DNA of 10,903 bases from Elusimicrobiota bacterium (GTDB taxonomy: Bacteria; Elusimicrobiota; Elusimicrobia; 2-02-FULL-39-32). Below the pieces are notes generated by a model. That model was not told where the DNA came from. It ran no database searches and was given only the letters and a program-made list of their open reading frames with translations. The first letter of the stretch is position 1. Each line of letters begins with the position of its first letter. The position numbers were made by a program, and so were the translations under genes. The DNA is taken from contig JACPSV010000116.1 of the NCBI GenBank assembly GCA_016193115.1, positions 1 to 10,903 of the forward strand, in the 5' to 3' direction. This document shows positions 1 to 7,270 of this stretch, in pieces.

Positions 1-705
1 ACCCTGAGAAAATCGTTGGAAAAAAGAGGTGTTCAAGTGATCCCTTCCGTTACGGTTCAGAAAGCGGAAGAAAAGGGCGGATCCTGGGAAATAACGTGCT
101 CGAACAATACCGTGCTCCACGCGGAGTCCGTTTTGGTCTGCGCGGGCAGAAAACCCAATTGCGACTCTTTGAACCTGGAAAAAGCAAACGTCCAGTGTTC
201 CTCTCGCGGTATCCAGGTGGATTCCCGGCTGCGCACCACCCATCCCGACATCTACGCGATTGGAGACGTCAATGGACTCTCGCTCTTGGCTCATGCCGGC
301 AGCGTTCAGGGTGAGATTGCCGCTTTGAACGCTCTTGGAGAGGAGAAAGAGTATGACGGATCTCTCGTTCCCCGATGTCTCTACACATGGCCGGAAGTCG
401 CTTCTGTGGGGAGCTGGATTTCCGACGCGCAGAAACGGGGAATTGAAACTAAATCGCACCGGTTCTTTTTTGAGGTTTCCGGACGGGCCGCTTGCGAAGG
501 CGAGACGGAAGGGTTGATCCAAATCGTAACCGCTGCGGAAACCAGCCAAATTTTGGGCGCCCAAATGATAGGACCCCATGCCACGGAACTGATCCATATT
601 CTCTCCCTGGCCATACGCCAGAAAATGAGAAAGGCGGACCTGCAAGAAGTGATATTCGCGCACCCCACGTTTTCTGAGGGAATCCGCATGGCTTTAGAAC
701 GGTGA
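1..705 (+). CDS. lpdA: Dihydrolipoamide dehydrogenase (E3 / glycine cleavage L-protein), C-terminal part, cut by window edge
   Basis: FAD-dependent pyridine nucleotide-disulfide oxidoreductase that reoxidises dihydrolipoyl groups with NAD+. It is the L-protein of glycine cleavage and the E3 of 2-oxoacid dehydrogenases. The frame is open from base 1, so the N-terminal FAD domain with the redox CxxxxC lies outside. Seen here: end of the NAD domain, then VCAGRKPN, then the FAD-contact motif DIYAIGDVNG followed by LAHAGSVQGE. The dimerisation domain comes next, ending in AHPTFSEGI, whose His and Glu form the family's catalytic pair (HPTxSE). A TTG at 16 is only an apparent start; homology runs upstream of it. 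The stop overlaps the lipA GTG start (GTGA), and the genes downstream are gcvTHP. This suits an E3 serving GcvH, though it may also be shared with other complexes. Family assignment is firm. Confidence 0.92.
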   Translation, partial: TLRKSLEKRGVQVIPSVTVQKAEEKGGSWEITCSNNTVLHAESVLVCAGRKPNCDSLNLEKANVQCSSRGIQVDSRLRTTHPDIYAIGDVNGLSLLAHAGSVQGEIAALNALGEEKEYDGSLVPRCLYTWPEVASVGSWISDAQKRGIETKSHRFFFEVSGRAACEGETEGLIQIVTAAETSQILGAQMIGPHATELIHILSLAIRQKMRKADLQEVIFAHPTFSEGIRMALER

Positions 706-1326
706 GAACCGCGCCTCTGCCTCCGGAATATCGCCAGAGCGTGCCCGCGGGAGCCGCCTATTTTCGTCTCACTCAAACCTTGCGGGATTTCCGTCTGAAT
801 ACCGTCTGCGAAGAAGCGAAGTGTCCTAACCGGACGGACTGTTATAGCCGAGGCGCTCTGACATTCCAAATTCTGGGAAACATTTGTACCCGGCGATGCG
901 GTTTCTGCGCGGAAACGACAGGCAAACCGGAGTTCGTAGACTTGGGCGAACCGGAACGAATCCTCCAGACTGAGCCCTGCCGTTCGCGCCAAGGCAACGT
1001 ATCCGCGCTCTTTAGAACTGTTACAAACTGCTTCCGAGCATCAACCCCGGATTCAAACGAAGTCCGGAATCATGGTGGGGTTGGGCGAAGAATGGAACGA
1101 GATCGCGCAAACGATGGAGGATCTTCAATCTGTCCATGTTCAAATTCTCACGATCGGACAATACTTGCAGCCTTCTTTTAAACATCTCCCTGTCAAGAAA
1201 TTCTATACGGTTCCGGAGTTCTCGCTCCTGGAAGAAACCGCGCGCTCGATTGGTTTTAAGAAAGTTCTCTCCGGCCCCCTGGTTCGATCCTCTTTTCACG
1301 CCGAATCGCTCCTGAGCCATGTCTAA
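702..1326 (+). pseudogene. lipA: Lipoyl synthase LipA with central deletion and frameshift
   Basis: LipA is a radical SAM enzyme that inserts two sulfurs into protein-bound octanoyl groups. The first part starts at GTG 702 and carries both cluster motifs: CEEAKCPNRTDC (auxiliary cluster, about residues 36-47) and CTRRCGFC (radical SAM cluster, about 62-69). Family similarity runs to EPERI near base 962. It resumes one frame over at about 967 with SRLSPAVR, then [19 protein letters not shown] and the C-terminal RSSFH, whose Ser ligates the auxiliary cluster. Compared from memory with E. coli LipA, about 80 residues (roughly 235-240 bases) of the barrel core are absent, including the ITSVDRDDL and HNLE regions. 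Total length is about 208 codons against roughly 290-320 for the family. The first frame reads past the junction to 1181 as nonsense. The 3' end overlaps gcvT by 8 bases. Either a genuine pseudogene or an assembly or sequencing artefact. Confidence 0.88.
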
Positions 1327-2389
1327 ACGAACCTCTCTTTTCCGCCGGCACCAAGAGGCCGGAGCCAAAATTGTGGATTTTGCCGGTTGGGAGATGCCTA
1401 TCACCTACACCAGCATCGTTCCGGAGCACACGGCCGTGAGGGAACGCGCCGGGCTCTTTGACGTTTCCCATATGGGGCAGATCACCGTGGAAGGAAAAGA
1501 GTCTCTCCCTTTCTTACAGAAGATTTGCACCAACGATATCTCACTCTGCAAACAGGGACACGGTATTTATTCCCACCTGTGCAACGAAAACGGTGGCGTG
1601 ATAGATGACATTTTTGTATATTTTGTGGGCTCTGACCAATATCTTGTGGTCGTGAACGCGGCCACGATAGAAAAAGATTGGAATTGGTTCTTAAAAAATA
1701 AGAGTGATGGTCTTCTCTTAAACAATAAGAGCGATTCCTTAAGTATGGTCGCGCTGCAGGGGCCGCTTTCGGAAAAAGTTCTCTCAAAACTGTTTCAAAC
1801 TCTGCCGTCCCGCCATCAGGTTTCCTCCTGCGCTTTTGAAGGAGAATCTCTCCTGATCTGCAGAACCGGATATACCGGGGAAGACGGGTTCGAGATGATC
1901 GTCCCGAACCCAGCCGCGGAGAAATTGTGGGACCAAATTTTATCAGCCGGGAAAGAGTGGAATGTGGTTCCCTGCGGGCTGGGAGCCAGGGACACTCTGC
2001 GTTTGGAAGCGGGCTACCTGCTCTACGGGCAAGATGTGGACGATGCCCATACCTCGATAGAGTCGGGTCCCCAATGGGTGATTAAGTTCAATAAAGACAA
2101 TTTTATCGGCAAGGAATCCCTTCTCCAACAAAAACAGGGGAACCTGAAAAGAAAACTCATGGCTTTCAAATGTTTGGAACGCGGTATCCCGCGGCATGGC
2201 GCAACCATCCTTATGGATGGAAACCCTGCGGGGATTGTCACCAGCGGGAGCTTTTCACCCATCCTACGGTGCGGGATCGCGTTGGGATATGTTCCGCCCA
2301 ACAGCGAGGGAAAATTTGCGATTGAGTGCAGCGGAAAATCTGTGGCGGCAACCATCACAAAACTGCCCTTTTATAAGAAAGGAGAATGA
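1319..2389 (+). CDS. gcvT: Glycine cleavage system T-protein (aminomethyltransferase)
   Basis: Takes the aminomethyl group from GcvH, releases ammonia and gives 5,10-methylene-tetrahydrofolate. At 356 residues it is close to the usual 360-370. Landmarks in order: FAGWEMPI near the N-terminus; FDVSHMGQI (about 48-56); GVIDDIFVY (about 93-101), where Asp 96/97 matches the folate-side catalytic Asp of the family; [24 protein letters not shown]; and the C-terminal ERGIPRHG and VTSGSFSP segment. The ATG start sits inside the end of the lipA remnant (8-base overlap). The gene ends in an overlap with a possible upstream gcvH ATG. A small oddity is NKSD at residues 127-130 and again at 136-139, which looks like a local duplication in a variable loop. 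The frame is intact. Confidence 0.96.
   Translation: MSKRTSLFRRHQEAGAKIVDFAGWEMPITYTSIVPEHTAVRERAGLFDVSHMGQITVEGKESLPFLQKICTNDISLCKQGHGIYSHLCNENGGVIDDIFVYFVGSDQYLVVVNAATIEKDWNWFLKNKSDGLLLNNKSDSLSMVALQGPLSEKVLSKLFQTLPSRHQVSSCAFEGESLLICRTGYTGEDGFEMIVPNPAAEKLWDQILSAGKEWNVVPCGLGARDTLRLEAGYLLYGQDVDDAHTSIESGPQWVIKFNKDNFIGKESLLQQKQGNLKRKLMAFKCLERGIPRHGATILMDGNPAGIVTSGSFSPILRCGIALGYVPPNSEGKFAIECSGKSVAATITKLPFYKKGE
2378..2384 (+). promoter_or_regulatory. Shine-Dalgarno site that decides the gcvH start
   Basis: AAAGGAG lies at the very end of gcvT. Two in-frame ATG codons follow, at 2386 and 2392. The first is only one base from the motif, too close for initiation. The second is seven bases away, which is normal spacing. 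The start at 2392 is therefore preferred. This is among the clearest ribosome binding sites seen in the operon. Confidence 0.7.
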
Positions 2390-2391
2390 TC

Positions 2392-2778
2392 ATGGATGAT
2401 CTTAACCAAATTAAGTTTGCCAAAACTCATGAATGGATTGCTCCGGACGGAACGGTAGGGATATCCGACCATGCCCAAAAAGAGATTACGGACGTGGTGT
2501 TTATCGAGTTACCTCAAACCGGAAAAACCGTTTCCCAAGAATCGGAAGCGGGAACGATCGAATCGGTGAAAGCCGCGTTCCCTATCTATGCGCCGGTTTC
2601 CGGTCAAGTCGTTGCAGTGAACCAGGACTTGAGTCAGGATCCTTCTCTCGTCAACCAGTCTCCTTATGGGAAAGGGTGGATATTTAAGCTGAAGATCGCG
2701 GATTCAAACGAACTCAATTCCTTGATGACCCATTCTCAATATCAGGAATTCTTAAAGAGCAGCGAGCCCGTGCACTGA
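2392..2778 (+). CDS. gcvH: Glycine cleavage system H-protein (lipoyl carrier)
   Basis: Small carrier whose lipoyl-lysine arm shuttles the aminomethyl group between P-, T- and L-proteins. From ATG 2392 it is 128 residues, normal for the family. It shows KTHEWI near the N-terminus, VGISDHAQKEITDVVFIELP, and the lipoylation site ESVKAA with the modified Lys at about residue 60. PVSGQVVAVN follows, with PYGKGWIFKLK near the C-terminus. ATG 2386 is possible but badly placed relative to the AAAGGAG site. Only three bases separate it from gcvPA. Since the adjacent lipA is broken, how this lysine becomes lipoylated is the open question of the operon. Confidence 0.97.
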   Translation: MDDLNQIKFAKTHEWIAPDGTVGISDHAQKEITDVVFIELPQTGKTVSQESEAGTIESVKAAFPIYAPVSGQVVAVNQDLSQDPSLVNQSPYGKGWIFKLKIADSNELNSLMTHSQYQEFLKSSEPVH

Positions 2779-2781
2779 ACG

Positions 2782-4125
2782 ATGCAATTTATTTCCAACA
2801 CGTCCCAAGAGAAAAAAGAAATCCTGGAAACGATCGGCGTTAACCGGTTGGAAGATCTTTTTGCCAACATTCCTAGAGATTCACTTTTTTCTCCAAAAAT
2901 AAACGGCGTTTTAAGGAAAGGGATCAGCGAGATGGAAGTCTCGCGCGAACTCCAATCTTTAGCGGACAAAAACCGTACGGTCGCGCAAATCCCGTCTTTC
3001 CTGGGAGCCGGAGCTTACCATCATTTCGTCCCCGCCGCGGTCCCCGCGCTCATTTCCCGAGGAGAATTCTTAACCGCGTATACTCCCTACCAACCGGAAG
3101 CCAGTCAGGGAACGTTACAGGCGACATTCGAATTCCAAACCATGATCTCAGAACTTTATGGGATGGACGTGGCCAACGCGTCCCTATACGACGGCGCCTC
3201 GGCTTTGACGGAAGCGGCGCTTTTGGCTGTACGGGAAACCGGCCGCAGAAAGATATTAGTTTCCAGAACCGTTCACCCGGAGTATCGCCAAACTCTCAAA
3301 ACTTATGGCAAGAGCCTGAACATCCGGGAAATCCCTTTTTTGAATGGAACCACTTCTCTGGATTCCCTGGAGAAAGAGTTGGACGATCAAACGGCCTGCG
3401 TGATCCTGCAAACCCCAAACTTTTTTGGGTCTCTGGAAGAAGGAGAAAAGATAGGCGCGATGACGCATGCCGCGGGATCTCTTTTGATCGTGAGCTCAAA
3501 TCCCATCTCTTTGGGAATTCTAAAGTCTCCGGGGAACTATGGAGCGGACATCGCCACCGGGGAAGGACAACCTCTGGGTATCTCTCTGAACTATGGAGGT
3601 CCGTACTTGGGACTTTTCTCCTGCAAAGAGAGATATTTAAGAAAAATTCCCGGACGGATCGCCGGCATGACGAAGGATCGGGATGGGCAAAGAGGATTTG
3701 TCCTGACGTTGCAGACGCGCGAACAGCATATCCGCCGCGAGAAAGCCACATCCAACATCTGTACAAACGAAGCGCTCATGGCTTTGGCCGCAACCATCTA
3801 TCTTTCCCTTCTGGGACCTAAAGGGCTGGAAGAAGTTGCTCTTCTCAATCTCAAGAATGCGCACATTCTGGCGGATAAAATCTCACAGGCGCCCGGCTTT
3901 GAATTAGCTTTTACTTCCCCATTCTTCAACGAATGTGTCGTACGATCCGCGCAGGATCCTTACCAGATTCAAGATCACTTGTCCCACAAGGGGATTATCG
4001 GCGGCTTTCCCTTAGATAAGTTTTACCCCGACCTGTCGGACTGCACTCTCTACTGCGCTACGGAAATGAATACGGAAAAGGAAATAGAATCTTTAGTGGC
4101 AGCGTTAAAACAGTTCCATGGATAA
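2782..4125 (+). CDS. gcvPA: Glycine dehydrogenase (decarboxylating) subunit 1, P-protein N-terminal half
   Basis: One half of the two-gene form of P-protein, the PLP enzyme that decarboxylates glycine and loads the aminomethyl group onto GcvH. The 447 residues match the usual length of subunit 1. Seen: GVNRLEDLFANIP near the N-terminus; the conserved block PSFLGAGAYHHFVP; TAYTPYQPEASQGTLQ; ELYGMDVANASLYDG; EGQPLGISLNYGGPYLG; and TREQHIRREKATSNICTN. Subunit 1 has the same fold as subunit 2 but lacks the PLP lysine. ATG 2782 lies three bases after the gcvH stop, and the end overlaps gcvPB by 8 bases, which suggests translational coupling of the two subunits. The split gcvPA/gcvPB form is common in thermophiles, Gram-positives and many deep-branching phyla, rather than the fused gcvP of enteric bacteria. 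Confidence 0.96.
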   Translation: MQFISNTSQEKKEILETIGVNRLEDLFANIPRDSLFSPKINGVLRKGISEMEVSRELQSLADKNRTVAQIPSFLGAGAYHHFVPAAVPALISRGEFLTAYTPYQPEASQGTLQATFEFQTMISELYGMDVANASLYDGASALTEAALLAVRETGRRKILVSRTVHPEYRQTLKTYGKSLNIREIPFLNGTTSLDSLEKELDDQTACVILQTPNFFGSLEEGEKIGAMTHAAGSLLIVSSNPISLGILKSPGNYGADIATGEGQPLGISLNYGGPYLGLFSCKERYLRKIPGRIAGMTKDRDGQRGFVLTLQTREQHIRREKATSNICTNEALMALAATIYLSLLGPKGLEEVALLNLKNAHILADKISQAPGFELAFTSPFFNECVVRSAQDPYQIQDHLSHKGIIGGFPLDKFYPDLSDCTLYCATEMNTEKEIESLVAALKQFHG

Positions 4126-5611
4126 GCGCGTTCCTCTGATATTCGAACAAACGGTTTCCGGGCGGCGGGGCACGACTTTCCCCAGTTCCGGAATTTCGGT
4201 TTCCGATGCGAAAAACCTAATTCCGGAACAGTTCCTTAGGACAGGAGGAGACGAAGTCTCACTCTCGTCCTTTAGGAAAGAGCCGGCTCTTCTCGCAGAA
4301 GTCTCGGAACCGGATGTCGTGCGGCACTATACGCGTCTCTCCCAACTTAACTTTTCCGCGGACACCCATTTTTATCCTCTGGGTTCGTGCACGATGAAAC
4401 ATAACCCGAAAATCAACGAAAAAATTTCTTCCTTGCCGGGTTTCACGCACGCGCATCCTTACCAACCCGATGAACAGATTCAAGGCACTCTGGAATTTTT
4501 GTGGCAACTGGAAAAAATGCTCTGCGAATTGACCGGTATGGACGCTTTTAGTCTGCATCCGGCCGCAGGAGCGCAAGGAGAACTCGTGGGATTGTTGTGT
4601 TGCCGGAACTATTTCGACTTTTTGGGAGAAAAAAGAAGTACGGTGATCGTGCCGGACAGCGCGCACGGCACGAACCCGGCCAGCGCCGCTCTGGCGGGTT
4701 ATTCGGTGATCCCCGTCCCTTCCAACAAGCGGGGCAGAATTGACAAAGATGCTCTGCGCAAATCTCTGAACAAAGACGTAGCCCTGGTGATGATCACCTG
4801 CCCCAATACGTTAGGTCTGTTTGAAGACGAGATCCAGGAAATTGCGGAAATCGTGCATGCCTGCGGAGCTTTGCTCTACATGGACGGCGCCAACTTTAAC
4901 GCGTTGGTGGCTCTGGCGGAACCGGCAAAACTGGGGTTCGACATGATGCACCTGAACTTGCACAAGACTTTTAGCGTGCCGCATGGGGGCGGAGGGCCGG
5001 GAGCGGGACCGGTCGGCGTCAGGAAAAATTTGGAGAAATTTTTGCCGGACTCCAGAATCGTCAAAGAGGGCGAGAAGTTCCGGACAGTTCCGGAATCTTC
5101 CCAATCCATCGGTCAGGTACGCTCTTTCTTCGGTAACACGGGCGCCCTCCTCCGCGCTTACGCTTATATCCTTTCTCTAGGACACGACGGCCTAAAATCG
5201 GTGAGCGAAAACGCGATTCTCAACGCAAACTACCTCTTGAAAAACCTAAAAGGCAATTTCAAGCCTTATGTGGATGAGCCCTGCATGCATGAGTGTGTCC
5301 TCTCCGCATCGGAGTCCGCCAAAGACGGAATCAAAACATTGGATATCGTGAAACGGCTGCTCGATTATGGATTTTACGCTCCTACGATCTATTTTCCTTT
5401 GATTGTGCCGGAAGCGATGATGATAGAGCCCACCGAAACGGAATCAAAAAAAACGTTGGATGCCTTCACGGAAGCGATGCGGGCGATTCTGCAAGAGTCC
5501 AAACAAAGTCCGGAAACGGTTAAATTGGCTCCGCACACCACTCCCGTGAGAAGACTGGACGAAGTGACCGCTGCGCGTAATCCGATCCTGCGATGGAAAC
5601 GTCACGGCTGA
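4118..5611 (+). CDS. gcvPB: Glycine dehydrogenase (decarboxylating) subunit 2, P-protein C-terminal half
   Basis: PLP-bearing subunit of the split P-protein. At 497 residues it is of normal length. Key motifs: FYPLGSCTMKHNPKINE (about 85-101), HPYQPDEQIQGTLE, LHPAAGAQGE, DSAHGTNPASA (about 180-190), TCPNTLGLFE, YMDGANFNA, and HLNLHKTFSVPHGGGGPG, where Lys 283 is the expected Schiff-base lysine. The C-terminus has PHTTPVRRLDE and AARNPILRW as in homologues. The stop codon (5609-5611) and the codons just before it lie inside the left arm of the large inverted repeat starting at 5603, so the last residues come from that element. Start ATG 4118 overlaps gcvPA. The frame is intact. Confidence 0.96.
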   Translation: MDKRVPLIFEQTVSGRRGTTFPSSGISVSDAKNLIPEQFLRTGGDEVSLSSFRKEPALLAEVSEPDVVRHYTRLSQLNFSADTHFYPLGSCTMKHNPKINEKISSLPGFTHAHPYQPDEQIQGTLEFLWQLEKMLCELTGMDAFSLHPAAGAQGELVGLLCCRNYFDFLGEKRSTVIVPDSAHGTNPASAALAGYSVIPVPSNKRGRIDKDALRKSLNKDVALVMITCPNTLGLFEDEIQEIAEIVHACGALLYMDGANFNALVALAEPAKLGFDMMHLNLHKTFSVPHGGGGPGAGPVGVRKNLEKFLPDSRIVKEGEKFRTVPESSQSIGQVRSFFGNTGALLRAYAYILSLGHDGLKSVSENAILNANYLLKNLKGNFKPYVDEPCMHECVLSASESAKDGIKTLDIVKRLLDYGFYAPTIYFPLIVPEAMMIEPTETESKKTLDAFTEAMRAILQESKQSPETVKLAPHTTPVRRLDEVTAARNPILRWKRHG

Positions 5612-6393
5612 GGGATACCCTTTTTTATTCTAGACGAGCCACTCGGGAAAACTTTTTTCTAGGGCTCCAAACTCGCCCCGCCGTACCGGCGGGGCTCAAA
5701 CAACTGGAGCCAAAGGAAGATGAAAGAAAAAAGTTTTCCCTCGTAGGCGGCTCGACTAGAATAAAAAAGGGTATCCCTCAGCCGTGGAGATGGGTAGAAT
5801 TCATTTCGGAAAAAGGTCTGGTGGCAATGGAAAGAGACAGGGATCTTTTTGAAAGAGTGAAGCAAAATAGGTTGGAACCTATTTTGCGTTTTTATAAGTG
5901 GGCAGGGGCGGCGATCTCTTATGGGAGAACGCAAAAATTAGACGGGACTCTGGAATCGGAATGGAGGCGGCAAGGGTTGGATATTGTGCGGCGTCCGACT
6001 GGCGGCGGGATCGTCCGGCACGGGAACGATGTTTGTTTTACGCTCATATGGAAAAAGGAGGATTCTGAGATTCCTTGGAAGATTGACGATTCTTATTGCG
6101 CTATACACCGCTGGATTCTGGACTCCATACAGAAACTGGGGATCCAATGCCAATCCTACGATACCAATGAAAAAATTAAAACGCAGGGTTGGTGTTTCCA
6201 AAATCCTGTCCGACACGACTTAATATCTGTAGATAAAAAGATTGTGGGAGGGGCGCAGCGCAGAGATCAAGAGACTGCGCTTCACCAAGGATCCATTCAA
6301 CTAAGTTTAGATCCATCTCAAATGCAAATTTTCCGAAAATCCTTTGAATCTATATTTGGGGTGAGACTCCATGTTTCTGCAACAACTGATTAA
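5593..6393 (+). CDS. LipM/LplA-family octanoyltransferase or lipoate-protein ligase with hairpin-encoded N-terminus
   Basis: BPL/LPL catalytic-domain protein that would attach octanoyl or lipoyl groups to GcvH-type lysines. Family homology begins at WRWVEFI (Trp at base 5785, residue 65 from ATG 5593). Then come RFYKW, RRPTGGGIVRHG (133-144), WCFQNPVRHD with Cys 201, KKIVGGAQRR with Lys 216, and LHQGSI (231-235). The Cys matches, as I recall, the position of the catalytic Cys of LipM octanoyltransferases, so LipM is favoured over an ATP-using LplA. The first 64 residues are encoded almost wholly by the inverted repeat and look non-homologous. No standard start codon lies between 5593 and GTG 5821; GTG 5821 or ATG 5827 follow a GGAAAAAGG but would drop the first conserved strand. 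The ATG at 5593 lies within gcvPB and has no clear ribosome site. The true start is uncertain, and the insertion may have damaged the gene. Confidence 0.8.
   Translation: METSRLRDTLFYSRRATRENFFLGLQTRPAVPAGLKQLEPKEDERKKFSLVGGSTRIKKGIPQPWRWVEFISEKGLVAMERDRDLFERVKQNRLEPILRFYKWAGAAISYGRTQKLDGTLESEWRRQGLDIVRRPTGGGIVRHGNDVCFTLIWKKEDSEIPWKIDDSYCAIHRWILDSIQKLGIQCQSYDTNEKIKTQGWCFQNPVRHDLISVDKKIVGGAQRRDQETALHQGSIQLSLDPSQMQIFRKSFESIFGVRLHVSATTD
5603..5786. repeat. 184-bp nested inverted repeat (large hairpin, MITE- or RPE-like)
   Basis: Arms read by eye, outermost first: 5603-5633 pairs with 5756-5786 (31 of 31 bases), one mismatch, then 5635-5640 with 5749-5754 (6). After a bulge, 5645-5660 pairs with 5725-5740 (16 of 16). 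After another bulge, 5663-5669 pairs with 5705-5711 (7), and finally the apical 5675-5683 with 5687-5695 (9) around a 3-base loop. That is about 69 base pairs in all. The element runs from the last codons of gcvPB to the point where lipM homology begins. It contains no transposase, and I see no clear target duplication or second copy in this window. As RNA it would be an extremely stable hairpin inside the operon transcript. It could be a miniature transposable element, an in-frame palindromic element of the Rickettsia RPE kind, or an mRNA-processing or attenuation site. Confidence 0.9.
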
Positions 6394-7270
6394 CGGGGTC
6401 ACATTAGGTTCCATTTATTCCCTGATCTCTCTGGGATACACGTTGGTTTATGGGATACTGATGATGATCAACTTTGCCCATTCCGAGATATTTATGGTAG
6501 GGGCTTTTCTCTCATTGTTGGCTCTGCACATCCCGTTCTCGAACTCGATTTCTTCCTGGCCGCAGCTTTTGATCGCGCTGGCCGCAGCCATGGCCGGCAG
6601 CGCCCTGATAGGGTTCCTGATAGAACGCATTGCATACAAGCCATTGAGGCATGCGTCCAGACTGGCTCCTTTGATTTCCGCAATCGGGGTATCCATATTT
6701 TTGCAGAACTTCATGTTCCTTTTTGTTTCCAACCAGTCTCTCTCCCATCCGGAAATTTTTCCTATCCGCCGATTTCGTTTGGGAGAAAGCGAGATCAATA
6801 CCCTGCAAATTTTTATTATTGCGCTTTCCCTGCTTCTCATGGTCTGTCTGCGCTATTTTGTGCAGAAAACCCGTCTGGGTAAAGCCATGCGCGCGACCGC
6901 CGGCGACCGGGAAACCGCGGAACTTTTGGGTGTCAACACTAACCAAATCATCTCTCTCACATTTTTGATCGGAGGCGCTTTGGGCGGAGCGGCAGGCATG
7001 TTGAACGGAATGTATTATGGTTCCATCAAATATAATATGGGGTTCCTGCCCGGCATCAAGGCGTTTACCGCCGCGGTATTAGGCGGGATCGGCAACATCA
7101 CCGGCGCGGTGGTGGGAGGGCTGCTGATCGGTATTTTAGAATCTTTGGGAACCGGCTATATTCCCGGCGGATCGGAGTGGAAAGACCTCTTCGCCTTCGC
7201 CATTTTAATTCTGGTTCTTCTTTTCCGCCCGCAAGGCATCCTCGGCGAAAAACTTCCCGATAAAGTCTAA
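6371..7270 (+). CDS. livH: Branched-chain amino acid ABC transporter permease, LivH type
   Basis: Inner-membrane permease of the hydrophobic amino acid uptake ABC family. The 299 residues are the normal LivH length. The start FLQQLINGVTLGSIYSLIS and YTLVYGILMMINFAHSEIFMVGA are typical LivH. The cytoplasmic coupling segment is KAMRATAGDRETAELLGVN, followed by GGALGGAAGMLNG and KAFTAAVLGGIGNITGA, and FRPQGILGEK at the end. About eight hydrophobic segments are visible. The ATG lies inside the end of the lipM-like gene (23-base overlap). The usual partners livM, livG, livF and the binding protein do not follow; instead the gene meets mltA tail to tail with overlapping stop codons. Substrate cannot be told from the sequence: LivH-type permeases also serve urea, amides and other amino acids. 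Confidence 0.93.
   Translation: MFLQQLINGVTLGSIYSLISLGYTLVYGILMMINFAHSEIFMVGAFLSLLALHIPFSNSISSWPQLLIALAAAMAGSALIGFLIERIAYKPLRHASRLAPLISAIGVSIFLQNFMFLFVSNQSLSHPEIFPIRRFRLGESEINTLQIFIIALSLLLMVCLRYFVQKTRLGKAMRATAGDRETAELLGVNTNQIISLTFLIGGALGGAAGMLNGMYYGSIKYNMGFLPGIKAFTAAVLGGIGNITGAVVGGLLIGILESLGTGYIPGGSEWKDLFAFAILILVLLFRPQGILGEKLPDKV

Noticed and set aside
1..705. Glycine riboswitch ahead of the gcv operon
   Set aside because: The operon's 5' end is outside the window, and the tight gene junctions inside it leave no room for a riboswitch.
381..992. 203-residue open frame on the - strand over the E3 and lipA genes
   Set aside because: It lies antisense to two recognisable genes, has no domain I recognise and no ribosome site; it is a shadow frame.
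702..1326. lipA expressed through programmed frameshifting, or as two separate small genes
   Set aside because: No slippery heptamer or pseudoknot is apparent, and restoring the frame would still leave out about 80 residues of the barrel core including conserved motifs.
1697..1740. Short direct repeat NKSD...NKSD in gcvT
   Set aside because: Two short copies in a variable loop of an intact protein; noted but too small to be a meaningful repeat element.
3296..3766. 156-residue open frame on the - strand within gcvPA
   Set aside because: Antisense to a well conserved, intact gene and rich in Arg and Ser, as shadow frames often are.
4259..4666. 135-residue open frame on the - strand within gcvPB
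   Set aside because: The + strand carries conserved gcvPB motifs here; nothing supports a second gene.
5659..5934. 91-residue open frame on the - strand through the inverted repeat
   Set aside because: It is explained by the symmetry of the palindrome; no start signals or homology support a gene.
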